Below are positions 45,462 through 57,000 of a stretch of DNA of 64,000 nucleotides, piece by piece (the stretch's first letter is position 1; every line of letters begins with the position of its first letter). The notes beneath the pieces are model-generated. The model was given only the letters and a program-made list of their open reading frames with translations, did not search any database and was not told the DNA's origin. This DNA is from Anthonomus grandis grandis (Eukaryota > Arthropoda > Insecta > Coleoptera > Curculionidae), in NCBI RefSeq assembly GCF_022605725.1, contig NC_065555.1:28072774-28136773 (forward strand), in the 5' to 3' direction. The position numbers and the translations under genes are program-made.

Positions 45462-47488
45462 GGCGTCCGAGGAGGATATAATTATTGCAAGTGCGTTGTA
45501 TATTGTAATTAGTGAGGGGGAGGCCGAAGCAGTGAAAGAGCCCCTCAAAATCGACGAAAACGGCGCTGGTGGACAACATCATTGTTCAAAAGCAGAAGTC
45601 GGTATAGAGGGATAGACCTTAATAATGATCTAAAAGCTAAAATGGAATACGGACTTTTTTAAATTTTTTGTAGAAAGAAGTCTACTGATTTCGAATGGTT
45701 ATTAAGTGAAACTGATCCAAAAATCACAAAAGAAGATACGAAGATTAGGGAGGCAATACCGCCAATAGAAAAGTTAATGTTAACCCTACGATATTTAGCT
45801 ACTAGTGACTCATATACAAGTTTGATGTATATATATATAAAATTTCAAAACAACTAATTTCAAGAATAAGACGAGAAGTTTGCTCTTTTATAATTGAGAC
45901 CCTTCAACAATACGTAAGGGTGAGTAAAATAGTTATGTATAACGCTTTAAATATTTATTGAAAAAGTCTAGGACTTACATAAAAAAACATCAAAATGCCT
46001 TAAAGGCTACTATCTGTAAATGTATTTATAGAACGCATAATGGGTGTCTTCGGCTTATCAGTTTCCTATAGCGTCAGGTTTCAGGGGGCCGCCAAAAAAA
46101 AAGACTCATTTTCATAAGAAAATGAGCCATTTGATACTGAAGGTGATGTCAAAGGAGTACTTTTAAGTATCTAAAGAATATTTATTTTATGTATTGGGTT
46201 TTGTGCTAGGCGTGAAACTCATATAAGTTTGTTGATTGGGTTGAGGTAAATATTATTGTTTGTGGCTAATGGAACTGATTAAGTCTGGTTCATAAAGTCC
46301 CTTATCAGCCTTATACAGAATACCACTTTGTGTATGGGCGCTGTATTTTCTATGCTTTGCTGCCACATGCTCTCCAAAAATTGTGCTATCATCTCTTGTT
46401 TTTTTACTTGCAACAGTTTCTTGTAAAATTTGGTATGCTTCTTGCCGTCTAGAGATAGCACTGCTTGTCCCACCATTCGCAAAAGCCACAGGTGATACTC
46501 GTTTGACCTTCTTGGGAGATTTAAAATCTGATTTTCTTTTAAATGTTGTTCGTTTTGGTACTTTGGTAATTTCGTCGATAGCCTGTCATCGTTGACCATG
46601 TCTTCTTCCTCTTCCTTCTCCTCCTCCTCCTCCTCTTCTTCTTGATGTTGACTCCTGGGTTAAACCATCTCGGAAAAGTTTTTGGTTTTATAATTTTTTA
46701 TACTACTATTTTTTATTTTTAGATGCCTACAACTGAAGAGGAAGGGCGAGATATTGCGGAAAATTATGAAGCTTAATGGAATTTTCCTCACTGCCTTGGT
46801 GTCATAGATGGTAGACACTGCATACTTCAGGCACCAATACACAGTGGCAGCGACTATTTTAATTATAAAGCAAATTTTAGTAATAGTTTTGTTGGGAGTA
46901 GCTGATCCAAACTATTATATATTGCTTTTTGTTTGCTGATATTGGCTGCCAAGGTAGGATTTCAGATGAAGGTGTGTCAAAAAACTTCATATTCTGGAAA
47001 AAACTGCAAAACAATGAACTTCATTTACCACCTGATGACATTCTACCTAGTAGAGATGTGAAAGTTTTCTACGTATTTGTAGGAGATGATGGTTTTACTA
47101 TTAGTGAGTATTTAATGGAGGGGTATTCAGTAGAACAAAAAAAAGGTTCTAAAAAACGACTCTTTAACTATAGATTTTGTAGAGCAAGGCGTATTATAAA
47201 AAATGTTTTCGGCACCATGTCAGCTATTTTTAGAGTTTTGAGAAAAGTAATGCTATACTATCACCTGAAAAAGCAACTTTGGTAGTTTTAGCATGCGTCT
47301 ATTTACACAACTTCTTAAGAAAAAGTAAACATTCCCGCAAGACTTACACTCCAACAGGGACATTTGATGAGGAGAAAAAAGGAACAATCATTCCTGGACT
47401 TTGGAGACACGGAAACGAAAATAAGGAGTCCTTTCTTCCAATACCTAAGATAGGACAAAAAAGTTCGGAAAATTATGACGCTAATTAG
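45462..47488 (+). pseudogene. Harbinger 3 transposase, two exons
   Basis: Exon 1 (45462-45919) starts MASEEDIIIASALYIVISEG and, in shifting frames, reads IREAIPPIEKLMLTLRYLAT. It ends ETLQQYVR with donor AGG|GTGAGT. The acceptor TTTTTAG is at 46716-46722. Exon 2 reads MPTTEEEG and RWNFPHCLGVIDGRHCILQA in overlapping frames (first Asp). After stops come DEGVSKNFIFWKKL, VFYVFVGDDGFTISEYL (second Asp), RARRIIKNVFGTMSAIF (Lys replaces the usual catalytic Glu), then VYLHNFLRKSK and GLWRHGNENK to the stop at 47488. Heavily damaged. Confidence 0.82.
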
Positions 47489-47945
47489 AAATGAATTTGG
47501 CAAAATACACATGCATAAAAATTAGTCTTATTACTTTCTATACATTGCGGTCGAAAAAATCCCCTCCCAATTTTAAAAAAATAGTAAGTGTAGAGTCAAA
47601 CCCACTCATTTTGTAGGCAATTTTATTGCTTATTTGAAAATTTACATTTTAACATTGACATTTTAACTTTTTAGTTTCTTTTGGTATACACTTGTCCACC
47701 AAGAAAGCATATCTTTGAAAGCGAACCAGCTAGATTTAAAATTTGTGAGCCAGTTTTAAAAGAGTTATCTTGTTTTTGTCTCTCACGTCGGAATGACGTT
47801 AATACAGATTTCATTTTCTTTTTGACCTCCCCTGAATCGCATTTCATAATTTTGCTGATGTTGTCCCTGGCATCAGATTTCTTTATTTCATTTTTGTGAT
47901 CTTTATGTACTGGATTCCATAAGACTTCCCGTTTTCGATATAAAC
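46253..47945 (-). pseudogene. Harbinger 3 MADF/BESS protein (antisense, interleaved)
   Basis: The MADF exon (about 47945-47660) reads SLILIGLYRKREVLWNPVHK, then KKKMKSVLTSFRRERQKQ. After a frame change comes SSWFAFKDML. The BESS exon (about 46640-46253) reads KRVSPVAFANGGTSSAISRR, then STIFGEHVAAKHRKYSAHTQ, upstream of an acidic poly-Glu run encoded near 46640-46602. The BESS exon lies in the transposase intron, and transposase exon 2 lies between the two minus-strand exons, exactly as in Harbinger 1. Confidence 0.75.
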
Positions 47946-48282
47946 CAATAAGTATTAAAGAAGAAGAATTAGTCCATTTTATTATTACAAAAAAGAAACT
48001 AAAACAAAATAGCGACGACGTTCGACGCTAACTGGGAAGCGTCTACACTAAACCCAGTCAAACGAATTTGCTCTTCAATTTTCTTTTGATATACGCTCAC
48101 GAACTTAATAAATATACCTGGACTGCCAATACAATAAAAAGTAAATGACCACTACTAGGGGGCCGCCATTTTGCGTGATTGTGTCCTTTCGATGTTGGCC
48201 ACTCTGACAAATTTCAGTTGTGCCAATTGTAAGGAAACAAAACAATTAAAGTTTTTGATAGGTTATGTTTACAAATGAGGAG

Positions 48283-48512
48283 CAGACTTGCAAATTGCAT
48301 TTTGTCCATTTTTACCAATTTTTAGAAAACGCAAAAAACTACTATACAAAGAAAAAAAAATTATGTCATCATATAATGGCATTGAGTGTATGGACCTCGA
48401 TTACGAGTTTCTGTAAAAGAAAGTGAAAAAACAACTTGAAAAAATACAAAAAATTGGTGGACAAAATGCATTTTGATTATCTATAGTGGACAAAATGCAA
48501 TTTGAATGTCAT
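48283..48512. promoter_or_regulatory. Terminal iterons GGACAAAATGCATTTTG, left side
   Basis: Copies occur in the TIR (inverted, near 48293), near 48460-48476 and near 48490-48505. CAAAATGCATTTTG is a perfect 14-bp palindrome. Matching copies at the other end lie near 50668, 50690, 50779 and 50873. Likely transposase-binding sites. Confidence 0.55.
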
Positions 48513-48797
48513 TATAATTTTACAAAATGAATAAACTGTCTTAAATGAAAAAGTATTCTATTCAAACATAAACATGAAACAAAACAAAATTATTAGACAT
48601 GTCAACAAAACAAAAAAACAATATCTCTTGTTTTTTTTTTAATTTTAAATGAAGTTATTTTCATCAGTTTCAGCGCATTCGCAAGCTTCGTCACCATCTT
48701 CGTACTCTTGATCTTCATTATGGCTTACAGCAAGATTTTCAAATATTTCAGCCATCCATCTTAACTCAGGATCTGTGTCGTACCATTTGTCACCAGA

Positions 48798-50695
48798 TTA
48801 CGTAACAAGTAATTTTTTTAAACTATCAAGTTTTTTCTGTTTTATTTCATGTCCAAGCCGTACTTCAGAAAGAACGATTTGATCCAAGCGCTTTTTGGGT
48901 TTTAGCAAAGTTTGGAATTTTTTTGCTGGATCATCCGTCCGATATAAAGATTCAGATTTTACCACCACTTTTGAGACCGTACCTCTTTTAATGATTATTC
49001 TCTTACTTAAGCTAATTCCTATTACTTTCTTTAAAGAGACTGAAGCTTTTTTGATATTAACCAATGACCAATTCGTTCCAAGTTGTCTAATTTCTCCTAC
49101 TTGTTTGTAAAGTTCACAATATTTTTCAGGTGTTTTTATGACCGCGTGTCGCTTTAGGATCTTTTCCACCCTCCCAAAAATTCTGTCTGCTGAAAGGTAA
49201 GAGTGTCCTCGGACTGGGAAGATAACCTCTATCTTCTTAATTGTTTCTGGAGCAAAGCTGTGCAGCCATAACATAAGCATGTGGATGATAAAGCTGTTTT
49301 TATTTTGCCCCCCGCATCCATCAGAAAAGAGCCGAAGAGTGTCTACGTTAGGGGCAAAATTAGTTCTTTTTAAAAAATCAAGTACTGCTGATGAAATTTC
49401 TGTGGCCCCTCTACCAGCTTGGTGCTCCATCCATGAATAAAAAACTGGGTTTTTACAATTAGTGGCTGTAATGCAAAAAAAGTAAATTGAAAGTTGCTGT
49501 GCATAAAAAGCATCTTATATGGGAACTTTTGGAAGAACCTGCACTTGCTGCAAATCAAAACAAAAAGACACTGAGCTAGGTAGTTCTTCCTTCATTATTT
49601 TGTGGAACTGAGATGCTCTAACCTTATGAACTTTTAGTTTGGTCTGCAGTTTGCTTTTGTCAATAATATTTCTGGCATTACAGATTTGTGTTGCAGTTCG
49701 AACACAAAAATTACATACATCCGCAGCCGGGCTACCAAAGCCTATATTAAAGTGATTATTGAAAACTCTACTAAAGTATTTATAATTTACTTTTTTATCA
49801 GCCGACACATTTTGATTATAGATTTTCCAAAGTTTGGCAATACTGTATTCGGCAGAGAAGTAAATTCTTCTTGATTTGGCACGGCCGTAGTGGCTTTCTT
49901 TGCCTTTAAGATTGCTTATAAATTTTTTTACCTCATTAAATTTATTTGCAAACTTGTGAGACTTTCTATCTCCTCCTCTTTTTTTAAGGGTTGAACCAAT
50001 TTTAATTTTTTTAGAAATTGTGTTTATTCGCCTTTGGGAAACGCTGAACAGAGCCCGAAAGAGTTTCTGGCAAATTTGTTTCTTAGTATCTTTAAGAAAC
50101 ACCTAAAAGGAATTTGAACTTAGTTATATTTTAAAATACATATTAGATGACCAAACTTACGAAATAATTAACGGAAAAATTATGCGGCTTTCCATTTTCT
50201 TTTCGATTTCGTTTTCTTTGTGGCTCCTTAATATCCATGTAGCTAGCAAGTAAGTTATCCTGCTTAATTTTGTCAGGGTGCTCAAAAAACGTTTGGCGAA
50301 TCTTTAGCAGAGCTTGTTTTGATAATTCTTGGCAATCAAAATTAGCATTTTTATAATCACAAACTACGTCAAAATTGTCGAGATTGATATCCAAATTTGA
50401 ATACCTTAGAGATTAAATAAAAAATATTAACTTAATTTATAAAACCTAACCTTATAAATTACCTTATTTGCTTTTTTCTCTCACGGCTTATTATATTTCT
50501 TTTTCTTTTCCTACTGCCCCTATCAACACTATCACCAACAATATGCTCCCCTTCTAACCCTTCCATTTTTTTCGAAAACAATACTTTTATTTTAGTTTTA
50601 TAAAAAGCTTGTAAACAACACCGAGCTCTAACACGTGGATCGCTAAAATGAACAAAATCTCCATCGAAATGCGTTTTGTCCACGTTTACGGACAA
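48798..50695 (-). pseudogene. Putative DDD transposase, three exons, one nonsense codon
   Basis: Exon 1 (50695-50460) starts MSVNVDKTHFDGDFVHFSDP and ends in a basic run at an AAG|GTAATT donor. Exon 2 (about 50400-50145) contains LSKQALLKIRQTFFEHPDKI and ends before GTAAGT. Exon 3 begins VFLKDTKKQICQKLFRALFS at 50102. It carries a basic GGDRKSHK region, KESHYGRAKSRRIYFSAEYS, a Cys pair (VCNFCVRTA), the first Asp in SFCFDLQQVQVLPK, then MEHQAGRGATEISSAVL, the second Asp in LRLFSDGCGGQNKNS, and GHSYLSADRIFGRVEK (third). A TAA near 49517 replaces what looks like a Gln codon; otherwise the frame is open to 48798. A protein of this layout recurs in insect and cnidarian genomes. The transposase function is inferred. 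Confidence 0.75.
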
Positions 50696-50894
50696 AATGC
50701 GCTTTGAAAGTACAACGTGACTGGACTTAAATCAGTTTGTTTTTCTGGGCGAAATTTACCACCTAATAACATGGGGACTTAATGCAGTTTGACTGTCTAA
50801 ATGTTCATAAAAAGTTGGTATTTCATCATAGGAATGCAACGCCATCTCTATCTCAAATATGGAAAATTTGGACAAAATGCATTTTGCAAGTCTG

Positions 50895-51439
50895 ATCCTA
50901 AAAATACAAAGTACAAAGTTACATTTAGTTAAGAATTCAAGATATCTTATATCTTATACTTAACAAATTCAGTTAAAAATACTTTTATTTTCTTTCTATT
51001 TTTACTGTTACGACTTTTACTTATCCTCTATGTACAGTGTTTCCATATTAATAGGTACAACCATCTATAAAAATCAAAATATAGATGATTTTGTGAGGGT
51101 TTGTAATTAGCAAGGGTTTATATAAAAATAAAAAACTATATATTATTCTATCATAAATACAGACAGACAATTCACAATAATTCGGTTTTGAGAAACAGTG
51201 GACCAAATACGTTTAAATAAGGATGGTGATACATTATTCACGTATTAAATAAGGAGGAAGCTATATCGCCTGTTGTAGACGATATACCCAAGCGCCGTTT
51301 ACAAATCGCAAAAAAACTAGGCAATCCGCTATACTCACATATCAAACGTCAGCGTCGTCAACTTCATTACCGTTATTTAATATATTTTTTGTTGGAAACA
51401 CTGAAAATGTTCAGAGTGACCAATATCAAAAGCACACAA
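50895..51439. other. Interior of the long-inverted-repeat element
   Basis: AT-rich and non-coding. Its right part (from about 51375) is the inner end of the right inverted arm. Confidence 0.5.
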
Positions 51440-54400
51440 CAATGTTCCCAGGTCTGGTGAAAAATCACCAGATTTGGTGATTTTTTAATCAAATTGGCGA
51501 TTTGGTGAAAACTTTCTTAAAATCCCTAATATCTGGTGATTTTTTTAAAACGTACCTGTAATTAAATTACTTATTTAAATAAGTCTCTATTTTTTAGTTT
51601 ATTACATTTTTTATAGCATATTATCCGAATATCGTACCTACGTAATACGGCATTCTTACCGCTACACCTGCATCACTGATTGGAGTGATTGGTTTGCATT
51701 CGGGGATTCCCTAGATCTATTTACGCTGCATCGCCATTCGCCAGTTTCGCCACTTGCCGACCGAACTTATTTGAAGGCAGATTGCATGTTTACGTATCAA
51801 ATTTCTAATAAAAATACTTAATTTGTATTGCGATATACATACATAGGTAATTCAATAGTTTCTATGGTTCAATCAGTTTATGCTTTAGGTAAGTTCTTAT
51901 ATTATCATTTTGTTAGTTTTAAATTTTTTTAAGGTAGGTATTATTTTTTTATGATTTAACTGATTCCATATAATATGCATATATTTTTTTTAAATATGTG
52001 AATTATTGGTAAAAAAAATGTGTTTCCGGAATGCATTTTTACATTAATTACCTTTTTTCTAGCATAAACAACAAAACAAAATTGATAAATTTCTTATTCG
52101 AAAGAAACCTAGTCAAGATGAACCAGCTGTTCCTTTGCCAGGACCAAGTGCAGGAGAGCCTGAACAACAAGAACAAAGTATACCTAATGTGTATGACGAG
52201 TCCGACGTAGAGCCAATATCTGATTCGGATTCGGATATGCCTGCTCCTGACCAAAAAACTGGAAGTAAGAAAAAGAAAATATATGAACATAAATATGAAG
52301 CCGAGTGGGAGGGCCATAAGGATTATGGCAAATGGATAGTGCCTAGTTCAAATGGTATACATTATTTTAAATGTTAAATATGTGTTAAAGATTATATAGG
52401 TAGAGTGGCGTTAGTAAAAAAGCACAGTTTATCAAAAAAACCTATTGCGAACATCACATCTATGCGTAAACAGCCTACCTTATCAAAAAAAATATTCTCT
52501 GTGCCATCAGCTGAAATTATTTAAAAAAATGAAGTTCGAATTGCATCTTTCATTGCAGAACATAATTTAGCAATTAGTGCGTCTGACCACTTAACTGAGC
52601 TTATTAAGTCTATTTGTCTGTCAGGTATGGAGCCTAATCAAATATCAAAAATCACCTGCGACAGAACAAAATGCACTGCGATTATTAATAATGTGTTAGG
52701 AAAGACAAGTTTTGATCGCCTTATAGCGAAACTTAGACTAAATAAATTTTCAATGATGATTGACGAATCAACAGATGTTTCTTCGGAAAAACATTTGGCC
52801 ATTATAGTACGATATAACACAAATTTTGAAATAAAAGATGAATTTCTTGGGCTCATTTTAGTTGAAAGTGCAACGGCGCAGAATCTGTACAAAATTATTG
52901 TAACTTTTTTTACAGAAAATGAAATTCCATATAAAGATAATTTAGTTGGCTTTGCAGCGGATGGGGCAAATGCAATGATGGGGGCACATAATTCGGTCAA
53001 AACTCTTTTAACTAATGATATCCCAGATTTATATACTAAGAAATGTATTTGTCACTCTTTGGCTTTATGTGCCTCTTATGCATGTGAAAAATTACCAAAT
53101 GACCCAGAAAAGCTAATAAGAAGTGTCTATGCCTATATGCATCAAAGCTATAAAAGACAATCAGAACTACAAAAATTTCAAGCCTTTTTTGATGTAAAAC
53201 CGCACAAGGTATTACATGCTGCTCAAACAAGATGGCTATCATTAATATCTGCTGTTTCTCGACTCATTGAGCAATATGACGCTCTTCAGCATTATTTTAG
53301 AATTGAAGCCTTCGACAATGCCTCAGGAGCAGCAGAAATTAATGACTTGCTTCAAAATCCCTTAAGCAAAATATATATCTTATTTTTAGAATATATATTA
53401 CCCACATTTACCAACCTCAATTTAGAATTTCAATCTGAAAATCCCAAAATATATAATCTTTATCCCCGGATGATAACTGCTCTTAAATTTTTGTTAAGTT
53501 GTTTTCTAAAACCAGAATACCTTCAAAACATAGATATAGAAAATATTCAGTATCGTGATCCACAGCATTTTCTTCCACTTGACCAAATTTATTTAGGTCC
53601 TAAAGTAGCTATCGAATTAACTAAGCATAATTTCATAACACCCGTTATTAATAGTATTAAAACAAAATGTTTAAATTTTTACATTGAGGCAGCTAATCAA
53701 CTACATAAACGCTTTCCTTTTAAATCTCGTGAAGTACAAATTCTTAAATTATTAACTGTCTTAAGTCCTCGAAGCATTAATAAAACAGACAGCATTGCTT
53801 CGTTAGGTCTTATGTTTCCAAATATAGTAAAAGATATCCATATGTTAGACAGAGAGTTTAGAGAATTAAAGTGTTCGAACTTTAACTTTGCTCTAAGGGA
53901 AATTGACTTTTGGAACGAGGTATGTAACGAAAAAAAAGGTGATGATACTTTTCTTTTTCCAGAACTAAGAAATTTCATAAATGTTCTATTTAAATTGCCG
54001 CACAGCAGTGCAAGTGTTGAACGATTATTTTATGAAATTAATTAAAATAAAACAAAAACGAGAAATCGATTAGGCTCTAAAACCATAAGTGGGATTTTTC
54101 ACAGCAAAAGGTTAATAACGTCAAATAATTTTAGTTGTTTTGACTTTCCCGTAAGTACGGATATTATTAAAAAGCATAATAACACAATGTACAAATAAAA
54201 ATATTACTATATTACCTATGATTTAAGTATAATTATGTATAATAATATATGTCTCGTTATTTTGTGTGCTTTTGAGAATTATATTTTTGTTTCAAATAAT
54301 GTCCCATAACTAATTATTTGTTTTTTTTTGTATTAAGAATATATATTTTTTTAAATATAATATTTTTTTGAAAACATCATTTTTACCTATGTTTTAATTT

Positions 54401-54520
54401 AATCAGCCTATGTGCACCTTATTAAAAAGAAGAAAAAAGATTCTGGTGATTTTTTACACAATCTGGCAACTTTTAGACCAAGCATCTGGTGATTTTTAAA
54501 TCTTTAACCTGGCAACATTG
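51440..54520 (+). mobile_element. hAT transposon
   Basis: The terminal inverted repeats CAATGTTCCCAGGT and the inverse of ACCTGGCAACATTG are flanked by 8-bp near-duplications GCACACAA (51432-51439) and GGACACAA (54521-54528), the hAT hallmark. Several TGGTGATTTTT(T/A) subterminal repeats occur near both ends. Removing it rejoins the right arm of the enclosing element. Confidence 0.9.
52063..54198 (+). pseudogene. hAT transposase with three nonsense codons
   Basis: After an acceptor (TTTTTTCTAG, 52053-52062) the frame reads HKQQNKIDKFLIRKKPSQDE and a Ser/Asp-rich linker. A BED-like region (WEGHKDYGKWIVPSSNGIHY, FKC), interrupted by TAA at 52375, follows. After TAA at 52522, an open stretch 52627-54042 carries MMIDESTDVSSEKHLAIIVR (first catalytic Asp region), VGFAADGANAMMGAHNSVKT (second), CHSLALCASYACEKL and AAQTRWLSLISAVSRL. 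The dimerisation motif LPHSSASVERLF follows. A TAA at 54043 interrupts just before NKTKTRNRLGSKTISGIF, and the frame ends at 54198. An upstream exon with donor CTTTAG|GTAAGT lies near 51890. Three stops aside, the frame is continuous. Confidence 0.9.
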
Positions 54521-54748
54521 GGACACAACCACTATAAAAATGGCGGTTACCAGGCAGTGGTCATTTTTGGGTATCGTGGCCATATGCATTAGCAGTCCAG
54601 GTATATTTATTTAGTTCGTGTATATGCCCGGTGAGCGGACTCTAGGGAAAGCAAATACATGCGTTTGCTATCGTTTGTTGAGGCATACACATTTACCGAA
54701 GGCGTTCGGTCGAAAGGCTACATGCGTTCGCCAGATGTGTACGCGCCT

Positions 54749-55135
54749 TAAGAATATTACAGGTGGAACACAGAGCAAACGCATGTGTTCTATAAGAACT
54801 TAAAACCAAAAAGCGTCTACTAAACCAAATCAATAGAGCATATCTTATCATAGAGTTACTTTGTAACTAATATGTAAGATGATATCATAATAATAATGGA
54901 ATGTCATCAAATTGAAACTAAAAATGATTTTAACATTCTGGGTTTTAAGTTATAATATGACAGGAGTGACTTAAACTTAGTTGACTTATTTGTTTATTTA
55001 TAAGAATATAAATAAACAAATTTTTTGATATTCTTGACGAGTGTCCTGTTAATTCTTTCTTTCCCTTTTCTTTTTTATATTATTTATAATATAAATTAGG
55101 AAGAATATTATTCTTCCAATTTTTTTTCAACAATG
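54749..55135. other. No gene seen
   Basis: AT-rich flank to the right of Harbinger 3 with no recognised motif. Confidence 0.45.
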
Positions 55136-55910
55136 AGTACTAGAGCCATAGCAGCTCGTAGCAAAGTATGGAAGACAATAGGACAAGAACCTTCATCGTA
55201 TGTATTATCGAACGTATTATCCTTGTCATTATCAACGGCTACAAGCATTATAATCTGAAGATTATCCTAGAATAGTTGTTTTGCCAGTGGCTTTTAAAAC
55301 AGTTCGGCATAAATGAAAATTTTACGAAACTAATTTTGTGTACGGACGAAGCTACATTTACACGAGATGGAGTGCATAATTTTCACAGAACTCATGTTTA
55401 GACAGTAGAAAACCCGCATGCTGTAAAGATCTAATTTTCAACATACATTTTTAGTAAATGTTTGGGCATTCTTTTTTTTTCCACCTCGACTGACCGGTGA
55501 AATTTATTTAGATTTTCTTTCACACAATCTGCCACAATTATTAGAAGATGTTCCTCTAAATGTGAGACAGAATATGTGATTCCTACATGATGAGACTCCA
55601 CCATATTTTAGAGGATAAGTTCATGAACATCCAAATAATAAGATGGACAGGGCACAATGAGCCTATTTCTTGGTCGCCTCTCTCCCCAGATTTAATGCCT
55701 TGCGATTTTTTTCTGTAAAGTTATTTAAAAGAGTTAATGTGTCATAATAGAGCAGAAAGAACTTCAAGAACACATTGGAAATGTGTCTGATTTAATTCGT
55801 GGACATTATTTAAGTTTGTAAAGAATCGTCGATTCGCCGAGCAAGATTTTGTGTTGTTCGAACCAATGGGGACAATTTTGAACAATTTTTGTAAAAACGG
55901 AAACCATTTA
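55136..55910 (+). pseudogene. Mariner-like transposase remnant (DUF4817 group)
   Basis: It reads FGINENFTKLILCTDEATFT then RDGVHNFHRTHV near 55307-55400 (first Asp in TDEATF). Next come a frame change and PPRLTGEIYLDFLSHNLPQL then LEDVPLNVRQNM near 55483-55580, the HDETPPYF equivalent of the second Asp region near 55587, and a degraded third region near 55675-55720. Many stops. The best-preserved parts differ from the long-TIR family, so this is another lineage. Confidence 0.8.
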
Positions 55911-56205
55911 ACTAAATAAAGAGTTTTTTAATAATTTTCAATAATATGAAGTAACTCTCTTATTATGCAACTTTTATGTACGTGATTTTTGGTATATTAA
56001 CTTCTTTTGAAGAGTTCTACAAGATGTTAAAATATAATATAATCTTTGAAAACTTGAATAAAATCTTATCTCCAAATACTCATAAATAGTGAAATAAGTA
56101 GTATCACTAAAAGAAGTATCACAATAACATTTTAAGTATGCCAATAAGAAAAAAAAAATTAGCCAAAGATTTGTCATCGTTATGCTCTAAAAATCTATAG
56201 CTTAA
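55911..56205. other. No gene seen
   Basis: AT-rich spacer before the LINE tail. Confidence 0.45.
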
Positions 56206-57000
56206 TTTATTTTATTTTATTTTATTTTATTTTATTTTAATTACACCACTCCACAGAAAAAATTCCAATTATTGAGTGGGGGAAAAAAATACAATATTAT
56301 ACAAATTACAATCCAAAACTAGAGAAAAAAAAAGAATACATTATTAATAGCAATAGTTTCCTACAATATTATACAATACTTGAATAAAAAATAATTTTGT
56401 TTATGTCTACTATCTAGGAAAAGCGTACTCTTTTAATTTCGGACAAACTGCAGTTGAATATGTAACATTGATCCTGAACAGAATTAAAAGTGCCACATGC
56501 TCTACGCATTGGAGAATATTTACAAATATTCGTTCTAGGTCTAGATAGGTAAAATGTGTCAGAATTTCTAGATGATATGCGGGGCACATGAAGATTTACA
56601 TGTCGTAATAAGTCTGGCGAATCAATTTTATTATTAAGAAGTTTAAATAAAAATTTCAGATCAGCAGATTTTCGCCTCTCCTCAAGACTACTAAAGGAGT
56701 ACCTTTCTAGTAGGCGTTGATGTGAAAAACCAATTTCTGGGTACACTCCGTCACATTTATATGAAAGGAACTTTAAGAATTTACGCTGAACATTTTCTAG
56801 TTCATGTATATGATTCATATAAAATGGTGACCACACAGAAGAAGCATATTCCAGTCTTGATCTGACATAAGAAAAATACAAAATTTTAGGACTAAAGATA
56901 TTATTAAAGCTATGTGCGTTCCTAATGACAAAACCCAGCATTCTGTAGCTCCGATTAACAATGTCCTGAATGTGTGGCTGAAAGGAAAGAGTGCCAAAAA
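56206..57000 (-). mobile_element. 5'-truncated LINE with (TAAAA)n tail
   Basis: The plus-strand TTTTA repeat at 56206-56240 is the minus-strand tail. The coding part upstream of it is the C-terminus of a LINE ORF2. The 5' end is lost within the post-RT region, near 57000. Confidence 0.8.
56414..56990 (-). pseudogene. LINE ORF2 C-terminal domain
   Basis: The minus-strand frame is open from the truncated start: LSFQPHIQDIVNRSYRMLGF, then KILYFSYVRSRLEYASSVWS, HELENVQRKFLKFLSY and SSLEERRKSADLKFLFKLLN. It ends at 56414. These motifs follow the RT catalytic core in Jockey-like LINEs. The catalytic part is absent, so this is a dead fragment despite the open frame. Confidence 0.8.

Larger units (their letters stand above)
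48283..50894 (-). mobile_element. Unclassified DDD-type DNA transposon, 2.6 kb
   Basis: The terminal inverted repeats start CAGACTTGCAAAxTGCATTT and match over about 26 bp at both ends. They continue into repeated GGACAAAATGCATTTTG-type motifs. The element encodes one spliced minus-strand protein. No target duplication is evident. The superfamily is not certain; a Sola-like DDD element is my best guess. Confidence 0.7.
48091..54630. repeat. Long-inverted-repeat element inside Harbinger 3
   Basis: Left arm 48091-48270 pairs with the inverse of 51375-51439 plus 54521-54630 (joined when the hAT is removed). Shared tracts include AAATATACCTGGACTGC, AATGACCACT, a GCCGCCATTTT-like tract and the GTGTCC...ATGTTGGCCA region. 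The remaining interior is about 0.5 kb of non-coding DNA. It is a foldback-type element of unknown superfamily. It received the 48283-50894 and 51440-54520 insertions later. Confidence 0.65.
44753..54748 (+). mobile_element. PIF/Harbinger transposon 3, expanded to 10 kb by nested elements
   Basis: The left end AGACGCGTAACATCTGACAA and the inverted right end AGGCGCGTACACATCTGGCG lie between TAA duplications (44750-44752 and 54749-54751). Homology between the two ends covers about 45 bp. The transposase and MADF/BESS genes lie at 45462-47945. The region 48091-54630 is foreign (a long-inverted-repeat element with two further insertions). Without it the element is about 3.5 kb. Confidence 0.82.
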
